DNA of 10,247 bases from Chitinophagaceae bacterium UBA4412. GTDB lineage: Bacteria > Bacteroidota > Bacteroidia > Chitinophagales > Chitinophagaceae. The stretch spans positions 11,875-22,121 of the forward strand of contig DGQO01000090.1 in NCBI GenBank assembly GCA_002400445.1, given 5' to 3'. The notes beneath the pieces were generated by a model. It did no database searches and was not told the DNA's origin. It saw only the letters and a program-made list of their open reading frames with translations. Shown here one piece after another: positions 1 to 5,086 of this stretch; position 1 is the stretch's first letter, and the number at the start of each line of letters is the position of its first letter. A program made the position numbers and the translations under genes.

Positions 1-20
1 CGCCGTTTTTTCAAACGACG
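1..20 (-). terminator. Possible terminator hairpin after the HMA gene (cut by window edge)
   Basis: On the minus strand bases 20 to 1 can fold into an 8-bp stem (CGTCGTTT with AAACGGCG, one G-T wobble) closed by a GAAA loop. It begins 21 nt after the stop codon of the HMA-domain gene, where a terminator would be expected. Whether a T-tract follows cannot be seen because the window ends, so this could be only a 3' hairpin. Confidence 0.35.
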
Positions 21-41
21 CTTTCAGGATTAAATTTTGAA

Positions 42-413
42 TTACTGCAAAACAGCAGGCTTCTCTGCGGTTTCTGCAGGCTTTTTACAGCACTTGGGAA
101 GCTTTTGATAGGCTGTTTCGTCTGCCAGTACATCATCCGCATCATAGCCAATATTGGCAATAGCCGTCCTGATGTTTTCGATATTCGTACGATCTGTGAG
201 CCAACTTACACCAACTACTTTCTTCTTTACATCCACCTTTACACCGGTAACGCCAGGTTCCCGCATTAAAAACTTTTCAATACGCCCCTTACACATATCA
301 CATTGCACAGAAGGGGTATTAATGGTGGCTTTAGCAGTTGTTTTACCCTGAGCAGTAGCACAAAGAGAGAAAGCAAACAGCGTTAGAAATCCAAGGAAAA
401 AAAATTTCTTCAT
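42..413 (-). CDS. Secreted heavy-metal-associated (HMA) domain protein
   Basis: A 123-residue protein with an N-terminal signal peptide (basic MKK, hydrophobic core to about residue 18, probable cleavage after Ala21 in CATA-QG) followed by one HMA domain (about residues 27-95). The metal-binding motif is Cys38-Asp-Met-Cys41, at the usual place before the first helix, and GY near residues 89-90 fits the last strand of the ferredoxin-like fold. A short tail carries a second cysteine pair, Cys108-Cys109, in a Lys-rich context. HMA domains bind Cu(I) or similar soft metals. With a signal peptide and no membrane segment, this one should act in the periplasm as a carrier or scavenger; its metal and partner are not shown by the sequence. 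It starts 30 bp after pyrE and may be read through from it. The start is preceded by AAAAAACG, the A-rich context seen before other genes here. Confidence 0.85.
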   Translation of the reverse strand: MKKFFFLGFLTLFAFSLCATAQGKTTAKATINTPSVQCDMCKGRIEKFLMREPGVTGVKVDVKKKVVGVSWLTDRTNIENIRTAIANIGYDADDVLADETAYQKLPKCCKKPAETAEKPAVLQ

Positions 414-443
414 CGTTTTTTATTTTCAGGATGCTAAGTTATC

Positions 444-1076
444 CTATCTGCCCCATAAGGCAGGGCTGTTGCGCCAATTTAACAAGCTGTTCATATCATT
501 TTGAGACACAAGTTGATGCTCTACAGCCAGCTTAATGAGTACTTCATAATTTGTAAGCGAAAAGAAAGGAATGCCGGCGCTGCTAAAGGCTGAAATAGCC
601 TCGGGAAACCCGTAATTAAAGATGGAAACCAGGCCAATAACCTCAACTCCGGCCTGCTGAAGCACTTCGCATACTTGCAAACTGCTCTTTCCTGTAGAAA
701 CCAAGTCTTCAATAACCAGTACTTTTTGCGCCTGCCTGTATATTCCTTCTATTTGGTTACCCATGCCATGTGCCTTCGGGGTTGGCCGCACATACATATA
801 AGGCAATTTCAATTGATCGGCAGCCATTGCGCCCCAGGCAATACCCGCAGTAGCCACCCCTGCCAATGCCTCTGCCTGCGGAAAATTTTCGAAGATGAGG
901 CTGCACATTTCGCTCTTAATAAAATCCCGTTCATAAGGAAAAGACAGCAGGGTGCGATTATCACAATAAATGGGACTCTTCCAGCCACTTGCCCAGGTAT
1001 ACGGATGGGCCACACTTAATTTTACCGCGTTTACCTGTAAAAGTTTTTCGGCTATTGCCGTTTCATTTGTAGACAT
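444..1076 (-). CDS. pyrE: Orotate phosphoribosyltransferase
   Basis: PyrE converts orotate and PRPP to orotidine 5'-monophosphate in de novo pyrimidine synthesis (cytosolic dimer). The 210-residue product has the type-I PRTase PRPP loop VLVIEDLVSTGKS (about residues 119-131), the flexible catalytic loop region with YVRPTPKAHGMGNQIEG (about 95-111), and the N-terminal segment GWKSPIYCDNR (31-41) typical of bacterial PyrE. Length is normal for the family. I chose the ATG at 1076. The frame also opens at a GTG two codons upstream (1082), but the ATG gives the expected N-terminus. A perfect TATCTTTG -7 element lies 21 nt upstream. The gene is divergent from the NUDIX gene and followed after 30 bp by the HMA gene. 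pyrB and pyrR are in a separate cluster about 2 kb away. Confidence 0.96.
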   Translation of the reverse strand: MSTNETAIAEKLLQVNAVKLSVAHPYTWASGWKSPIYCDNRTLLSFPYERDFIKSEMCSLIFENFPQAEALAGVATAGIAWGAMAADQLKLPYMYVRPTPKAHGMGNQIEGIYRQAQKVLVIEDLVSTGKSSLQVCEVLQQAGVEVIGLVSIFNYGFPEAISAFSSAGIPFFSLTNYEVLIKLAVEHQLVSQNDMNSLLNWRNSPALWGR

Positions 1077-1097
1077 AAGCACTTAAATTTTGCCCGG

Positions 1098-1105
1098 CAA
1101 AGATA
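1098..1105 (-). promoter_or_regulatory. Bacteroidota-type -7 promoter element for pyrE
   Basis: The minus strand reads TATCTTTG, a perfect match to the TAnnTTTG -7 consensus of the Bacteroidota primary sigma factor, 21 nt before the pyrE ATG. That predicts a short leader of roughly 15 nt. I see no clear TTG/TTTG -33 element at the usual 19-21 nt spacing. The same GCAAAGATAA string (plus strand) also occurs at the prfB start. Confidence 0.55.
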
Positions 1106-1134
1106 ACTGCAGCGCCGGTATAAGGCTAATGATT

Positions 1135-1142
1135 TACATTTA
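1135..1142 (+). promoter_or_regulatory. Weak -7 promoter candidate for the NUDIX gene
   Basis: TACATTTA matches five of the six fixed positions of TAnnTTTG and lies 18 nt before the ATG at 1161, a sensible distance. There is no convincing -33 box. It sits in the 84-bp divergent region shared with the pyrE promoter. Confidence 0.3.
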
Positions 1143-1160
1143 CCCTGGCAAAACAAGCAT

Positions 1161-1808
1161 ATGCAGGTGATTATCTATTTTAACGAAAAGCCCGTGTACC
1201 TCTGCGATGCTATGGACGCTCACCTTGAGGAGATCCTCCATCATCCGGAAGCGGTTTTTGTGGATGAGTTATCTACTCCTGCCATCAATACCCTATTGCA
1301 CGAAATAAAAAAAGAAAACTTTCATGCCGGCGTCATATATCATAAAGATTTTAAAACATTAAAAAAGAATTTCTTTAAGCATTTCCATGTGATTGAAGCT
1401 GCGGGTGGTATTGTAGAAAATAAGAAAAGTGAATTATTGTTCATTTTTCGCCGTGGAAAATGGGACTTGCCCAAAGGACACATGGAACTTAAGGAAACCC
1501 AGGAAGCGTGTGCGGCAAGAGAAATAGAAGAAGAAACGGGAGCAAAAGATCTAACCCTGATCAATAAGATTGGAGAAACCTACCATACCTATAACGAGTT
1601 TGGCAAAAATATCCTAAAAATAAGCCACTGGTTTTATTTTAAAAGTAATCACCCACAGCATTTGAAGCCGCAAACAGAAGAAGACATTGTTGAAATCGCC
1701 TGGGTGAAGCCCGCAGACCTGGATAAAACTTTAGACAATACCTATCAGAATATCAGGCAGATTATTGAAAAGTTTACAGAAAAGAAAACGGGTAAAAGAA
1801 AGAGGTAA
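1161..1808 (+). CDS. NUDIX hydrolase
   Basis: A 215-residue NUDIX hydrolase, a family that cleaves nucleoside diphosphates linked to another moiety. The NUDIX box is complete at residues 106-128: Gly106, Glu112, then REIEEETGA, matching GX5EX7REUXEEXGU, so the Mg2+-binding glutamates are present. The NUDIX fold begins near residue 77 (VIEAAGGIV). The first 75 or so residues form an extra N-terminal region I cannot assign, and the C-terminus is very basic (EKKTGKRKR). Substrate cannot be predicted. It is the only plus-strand gene in the window, divergent from pyrE and ending 14 bp from the convergent thioesterase gene. A nucleotide-related housecleaning role would suit its neighbours, but that is inference. 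Confidence 0.9.
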   Translation: MQVIIYFNEKPVYLCDAMDAHLEEILHHPEAVFVDELSTPAINTLLHEIKKENFHAGVIYHKDFKTLKKNFFKHFHVIEAAGGIVENKKSELLFIFRRGKWDLPKGHMELKETQEACAAREIEEETGAKDLTLINKIGETYHTYNEFGKNILKISHWFYFKSNHPQHLKPQTEEDIVEIAWVKPADLDKTLDNTYQNIRQIIEKFTEKKTGKRKR

Positions 1809-1822
1809 CGCTGCGTTTAAGG

Positions 1823-2254
1823 CTAATCTTTCCTGCGCAGGATGCTTACGGTAAGCCGGCTCACGCAAATGAGCAGTTCTGCTTCATCATGAATTAAAAT
1901 ATCCCATACATGCGTGGTCTTACCAATATGCAAGGGCCTCGCAGTAGCCATTACAAACCCTGAACGTGCGGAGCGAATATGATTTGCGTTAATTTCAAGC
2001 CCCACACATAAAAACTTCTCCGGATCCACCAGCAAATGTGAGCCTACACTCCCAATCGTTTCTGCCAATGCACAACTGGCTCCTCCGTGCAGTAAACCAT
2101 AAGGCTGCCGGGTCATTTCATTTACAGGCATTTTCATTTTAAGATAATCATCACCAATTTCTACCCATTGCATCTGAAGAAAACCAGCCATTGTTTTATC
2201 ATTCAAGGGTTCGAGTGCAGCTATAGTCACCTGCTTATTGTGCCAGATACTCAT
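1823..2254 (-). CDS. Hotdog-fold acyl-CoA thioesterase, MenI/YdiI type
   Basis: A 143-residue single hotdog-domain thioesterase of the PaaI-like superfamily. The hallmark segment GLLHGGASCALAE (residues 53-65) holds the His56-Gly-Gly motif and Glu65, the position of the catalytic glutamate (Glu63 in E. coli YdiI/MenI). Residues 85-97, GLEINANHIRSAR, and the late SRLT (132-135) also resemble E. coli YdiI closely from memory. YdiI/MenI hydrolyses 1,4-dihydroxy-2-naphthoyl-CoA in menaquinone synthesis. Menaquinone is the normal quinone of Bacteroidota, so that role is plausible, but related thioesterases are promiscuous and no men gene is in view. Its ATG overlaps the coaD stop codon (ATGA), so translation is probably coupled to coaD. 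Confidence 0.85.
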   Translation of the reverse strand: MSIWHNKQVTIAALEPLNDKTMAGFLQMQWVEIGDDYLKMKMPVNEMTRQPYGLLHGGASCALAETIGSVGSHLLVDPEKFLCVGLEINANHIRSARSGFVMATARPLHIGKTTHVWDILIHDEAELLICVSRLTVSILRRKD

Positions 2255-2736
2255 AGTGGTGAAGACAAACTGTGAAGACTGGCAGTAACTTCTGGTGGCA
2301 GAAACTGCGAAGCATCGCCACGATTTTTTAGAACATCCCTTACAAGTGTACTAGCAACGGAAGTGTACTGAGGAAGACAAGTAAGGAATACGGTTTCAAT
2401 ATGATGCTCAAGGCTTCGGTTCATATCTGCAATGGCCTTTTCATACTCAAAATCACTTACGTAGCGGATGCCCCTCAGAATAAAATTGGCACCAACCTTC
2501 CTGCAACATTCAACGGTAAGGCCATCATAAGCAACTACAGCAACCTTGGGTTCATCCCGATAAATCTGTTCAATCCAATCCAGTCTTTGTTCTTCGCTAA
2601 ACATCGGCTCCTTGTTTACATTTCTACCGATACCAATATAGAGCTTATCAAAAAGCGGAAGGGCCCTGTTGATAATATCGGTGTGTCCTAAAGTAACCGG
2701 ATCAAACGTTCCGGGAAATAAGCAGATTCTAGACAT
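2251..2736 (-). CDS. coaD: Phosphopantetheine adenylyltransferase
   Basis: CoaD (PPAT) transfers AMP from ATP to 4'-phosphopantetheine to make dephospho-CoA, the penultimate step of CoA synthesis; it is a cytosolic hexamer in characterised bacteria. The 161-residue product has the nucleotidyltransferase motif PGTFDPVTLGH (residues 8-18, with Thr10 and His18), Lys42, the RGIR motif (Arg88 and Arg91) followed by SDFEYE, and the late VASTLVR (127-133). All match the conserved active-site set of the family at the usual numbering. I start it at the ATG at 2736, 28 bp after the pyrB stop. An upstream in-frame start at 2841 would overlap pyrB and add 35 residues foreign to the family. The TGA stop overlaps the start of the thioesterase gene. 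Confidence 0.96.
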   Translation of the reverse strand: MSRICLFPGTFDPVTLGHTDIINRALPLFDKLYIGIGRNVNKEPMFSEEQRLDWIEQIYRDEPKVAVVAYDGLTVECCRKVGANFILRGIRYVSDFEYEKAIADMNRSLEHHIETVFLTCLPQYTSVASTLVRDVLKNRGDASQFLPPEVTASLHSLSSPL

Positions 2737-2764
2737 GAGAATATTTTTGGTTTTGGCCAAACGA

Positions 2765-3715
2765 TTAATTTGCCGAAGACGCCGTTTCAAGTTTTTTTCC
2801 AGCAAGCAGGTAAAGCACTGCCATACGCACCGCAACTCCATTCTCTACCTGCTGCAAAATAATGGATTCATTTCCATCTGCCACATTACTATCTATTTCT
2901 ACACCACGATTAATAGGACCAGGATGCATGATTACGATTTCTTTACCCAGGGCATCCAGCAAATTCCTTTTCACCCCAAAGGCGAGATTGTATTCCCGTA
3001 AAGAAGAAAAAAGAACCTGGCTTTGTCGCTCCAGTTGTATTCGCAGCACATTGGCTACATCACACCAGGCCAGTGCTTTCCTGATATCATATTCCACCTG
3101 CACGCCCAGTGCTTCTTTAATGTAAGGAGAAATCAATGTTGGAGGGCCTGAAACCATTACTTCAGCACCCATTTTTTTTAGCAGGTAAATATTACTAAGG
3201 GCTACCCTTGAATGGATAATATCTCCAATGAGTACAACTTTTTTGCCTTGAAGCGATCCAATTTTTTCCTGGATTGAAAATGCATCCAGGAGCGCTTGCG
3301 TAGGATGCTCATTAATGCCATCGCCGGCATTTACAATTGCAGTATCCGGAAGATGCTTTGCCAGGAAATGCGGGGCACCCGTGGCACTATGGCGCATCAC
3401 CACCATATCTACCTTCATACTCAGGATATTATTCACTGTATCCAGTAATGTTTCTCCTTTACTCACACTGGAACCTGATGCAGAAAAATTAATGGTATCT
3501 GCGCTGAGCCTTTTTTCTGCCAGCTCAAAAGAGATACGGGTGCGGGTGCTGTTTTCGTAAAACAAATTTACAATCGTAACATCCCTAAGGGAAGGAACTT
3601 TTTTTACAGGACGCTGCAGTACTTCTTTGAATTGGGTTGCGGTAGATAGAATGAGGGAAATATCCTGAACCGTAAGATTTTTAATGCCAAGCAGATGTTT
3701 GGTAGATAGTTGCAT
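2765..3715 (-). CDS. pyrB: Aspartate carbamoyltransferase catalytic subunit
   Basis: PyrB condenses carbamoyl phosphate with aspartate to carbamoyl aspartate, the committed step of pyrimidine synthesis. The 316-residue chain has the carbamoyl-phosphate site FYENSTRTRISFE (about residues 52-64), the SVSKGE loop that reaches across the trimer interface (83-88), HPTQALLDAF (about 136-145) and the aspartate-domain HPGPINRGVEID (about 263-274). It is full length. No pyrI regulatory subunit or pyrC-like partner is seen in the window. It lies 55 bp downstream of pyrR and 28 bp upstream of coaD. A perfect -7 element lies only 7 nt before the ATG, so besides read-through from pyrR it may have its own, nearly leaderless transcript. 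Confidence 0.96.
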   Translation of the reverse strand: MQLSTKHLLGIKNLTVQDISLILSTATQFKEVLQRPVKKVPSLRDVTIVNLFYENSTRTRISFELAEKRLSADTINFSASGSSVSKGETLLDTVNNILSMKVDMVVMRHSATGAPHFLAKHLPDTAIVNAGDGINEHPTQALLDAFSIQEKIGSLQGKKVVLIGDIIHSRVALSNIYLLKKMGAEVMVSGPPTLISPYIKEALGVQVEYDIRKALAWCDVANVLRIQLERQSQVLFSSLREYNLAFGVKRNLLDALGKEIVIMHPGPINRGVEIDSNVADGNESIILQQVENGVAVRMAVLYLLAGKKLETASSAN

Positions 3716-3722
3716 TAAGGAG

Positions 3723-3730
3723 CAAAGCTA
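3723..3730 (-). promoter_or_regulatory. -7 promoter element abutting the pyrB start
   Basis: TAGCTTTG on the minus strand is a perfect TAnnTTTG match, with just CTCCTTA between it and the pyrB ATG (3715). A TTG at 3749-3747 lies 16 nt upstream, shorter than the usual 19-21 nt. If used, transcription would begin at or within a base or two of the start codon. Confidence 0.45.
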
Positions 3731-3770
3731 ATGGAAAAAAAACATTCAACGTATAAGGATTCATTACCGG

Positions 3771-4280
3771 TTAATATAGGAGCACTTCACGATCCTGCCA
3801 GTTCACTTTCACTTTTTGGCTTGGTTCAGAATCAATCGCCAGGCCAAAGTAATCGGGTTGAATAGGAAGCTCCCGGGTAAATCTTCGGTTTACCAGCACG
3901 CAAAGTTCTACTTTTTGCGGCCGGCCAAAATCCTGGAGCGCATCGAGCGCTGCCCGGATGGTTCGGCCGGTGTACAGCACATCATCAATCAATACCACTA
4001 TTTTACCTTCAATATTAAAAGGAATTTCTGTTTTGCTGGCCACGTGAATTTCCTCCCGCACATCATCCCGATAAAAAGTAATATCCAGCACACCATATTT
4101 TACGTCTTCGCCCGGCACCAATGTTTTGATACAGTTTACAATTTCGTTGCTCACGTTTACGCCACGGGGTTGAATGCCCACAAATACAACATTCTCCAAT
4201 GTATCGTAGTTTTCAATAACCTGGTGTGCCAGCCTTAATAAAGTATCCTGTAAATGTGTAGATGAGAGTAATTGATCCAT
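3771..4280 (-). CDS. pyrR: PyrR-type phosphoribosyltransferase (pyrimidine operon regulator / uracil PRTase)
   Basis: A 169-residue member of the PyrR family, which in other bacteria binds pyr mRNA in a UMP/UTP-dependent way and often has uracil phosphoribosyltransferase activity. The PRPP-binding loop VVLIDDVLYTGRT is at residues 95-107, GIQPRGV at 35-41, and the YGVLDITFYRDD segment (62-73) is characteristic of PyrR rather than plain Upp. The start at 4280 (MDQLL) gives the family N-terminus; an open extension to 4409 runs through a terminator hairpin and is not believable. It heads a pyrR-pyrB-coaD-thioesterase array. Whether it is an RNA-binding regulator here is unknown: I find no convincing Bacillus-like anti-antiterminator in the leader, so a salvage-enzyme role is equally possible. 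Confidence 0.93.
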   Translation of the reverse strand: MDQLLSSTHLQDTLLRLAHQVIENYDTLENVVFVGIQPRGVNVSNEIVNCIKTLVPGEDVKYGVLDITFYRDDVREEIHVASKTEIPFNIEGKIVVLIDDVLYTGRTIRAALDALQDFGRPQKVELCVLVNRRFTRELPIQPDYFGLAIDSEPSQKVKVNWQDREVLLY

Positions 4281-4340
4281 GAGCAATAAATATCCTTGCA
4301 CTAAAAATTGAATACACGAAAATATGCTATTCGCAGGCAT

Positions 4341-4362
4341 AAAAAAAGCCCCGAAGGGCTTT
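4341..4362 (-). terminator. Intrinsic terminator between the CBM48-like gene and pyrR
   Basis: The minus strand has a 7-bp stem, AAAGCCC with GGGCTTT, closed by TTCG, so the RNA has a C(UUCG)G tetraloop of exceptional stability, followed directly by more T residues (seven in a row including the stem end). It lies 116 nt after the stop of the CBM48-like gene and 60 nt before pyrR. It most simply ends the upstream transcript. Confidence 0.8.
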
Positions 4363-4478
4363 GTATACATTGTTACGAATTGTTTCTGAATCGTTTCTCT
4401 GATCTGCACAGGAGAATTGATGCCAATTACCAGTTGCTACAAGTTTTGAATGCTCGCTTTGGTAAACGGATACTTCAA

Positions 4479-4991
4479 TTACTTCTTTGCAGAAGCTTTT
4501 TTAGCTGGAGCGGCGGTCTCTGTTGCCTTTTTAGCAGGTGCTTTTTTAGCTGCGGCAGGCGCTTCAGTTGCTTTTTTTACTTCAGCTTTCTTAGGTGCTG
4601 CAGGAGTCTCCGTTACTTTTTTTGCTACAGCTTTTTTAGGCGCTGCCTTCTTTACAGCAGACTTTGTACTTTCAGCCGATGCTGCCTTACTTGCAGGCAC
4701 CATAACAAGGCTATTTTCTACTGTACTGCCGTAAGCTTCTGCAGCCACGGTTTTACTATGATCATTTACCCAGCGACCGTCGTGCAAAAGGTAGCGGTAT
4801 TGGTAAGTTTTTCCATTAGGAAGCTCAACCTCTGCATAGAGGGAGCCATCTTCGTTAAGGGTAAGGTCTATCGCTTCAGCCTGATTCCAATTGTTGAATT
4901 CACCTAGCAGTTTTCCACCTTTAGCTTCACCTGCAACTTGGGCAGGAAGCGTAAATTTTACTTTTGTTTTCATCGTTTTTATGATTTGCAT
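4479..4991 (-). CDS. CBM48/isoamylase early-set domain protein with histone H1-like Lys/Ala tail
   Basis: A 170-residue protein in two parts. Residues 7-97 resemble the isoamylase N-terminal (E-set/CBM48) glycogen-binding-like domain: KFTLPA, LLGEFNNWN (28-36), then DGSLYAEVELPNGKTYQYRYLL and WVND. Residues 99-170 are almost only Ala, Lys, Pro, Thr, Glu and Ser, with about three and a half copies of a 15-residue repeat starting (P/A)KKA (residues 118-170). Such tails resemble histone H1 or AlgP and usually bind nucleic acid or other polyanions. No signal peptide or membrane segment is visible, so it should be cytoplasmic. Two starts are possible: the ATG at 4991, with AGGAG 11 nt upstream, or the ATG at 4973 (MKTKVKF, 164 residues), preceded by the same AAAAACG context as the HMA gene. 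Function is not known to me; glycogen or nucleoid association are guesses. Confidence 0.8.
   Translation of the reverse strand: MQIIKTMKTKVKFTLPAQVAGEAKGGKLLGEFNNWNQAEAIDLTLNEDGSLYAEVELPNGKTYQYRYLLHDGRWVNDHSKTVAAEAYGSTVENSLVMVPASKAASAESTKSAVKKAAPKKAVAKKVTETPAAPKKAEVKKATEAPAAAKKAPAKKATETAAPAKKASAKK
4482..4640 (-). repeat. Tandem 45-bp repeats coding the Lys/Ala-rich tail
   Basis: Three in-phase 45-bp units (4640-4596, 4595-4551, 4550-4506) plus a 24-bp partial unit encode PKKAVAKKVTETPAA, PKKAEVKKATEAPAA, AKKAPAKKATETAAP and AKKASAKK. The units are degenerate in DNA but each has the same Lys-Lys spacing and a TE pair. The array could change in length by recombination or slippage. Confidence 0.8.
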
Positions 4992-5023
4992 GTTGGTTGT
5001 TGCTCCTTAATACGGGAATGGGT

Positions 5024-5031
5024 AAAATGTA
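5024..5031 (-). promoter_or_regulatory. Weak -7 promoter candidate for the CBM48-like gene
   Basis: TACATTTT on the minus strand matches five of six fixed positions of TAnnTTTG and lies 32 nt before the ATG at 4991. AGGAG, a rare Shine-Dalgarno-like string for this organism, follows at 5007-5003. The region 4992-5086 holds nothing else I can assign. Confidence 0.3.
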
Positions 5032-5086
5032 ACCCTGCCCCCGGTATTTTTTACATAATGGCAGCAAATCAATACAATTATTCTAC

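Noticed and set aside
2740..2762. TTTGGCCAAA palindrome in the pyrB-coaD gap
   Set aside because: It is a short palindrome without T-tract or second copy; it is probably chance, or at most a minor operator candidate.
2737..2841. N-terminal extension of coaD
   Set aside because: It overlaps pyrB and adds 35 residues unlike any CoaD; the ATG at 2736 gives the canonical N-terminus and length.
4281..4409. N-terminal extension of pyrR
   Set aside because: It would translate through a terminator hairpin and adds 43 residues not typical of PyrR; the ATG at 4280 fits the family.
4341..4440. Bacillus-type PyrR attenuator with anti-antiterminator
   Set aside because: A CAGATCAGAGAAACG string (4409-4395, minus strand) faintly recalls the PyrR-binding loop, but no upstream segment can pair with the terminator arm AAAGCCC as an antiterminator. 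A plain terminator is simpler, though regulation is kept as a low-confidence question.
4308..4907. Plus-strand Cys/Phe-rich 199-residue open frame
   Set aside because: It is antisense to the Lys/Ala repeat gene and its odd composition is a by-product of those repeats.
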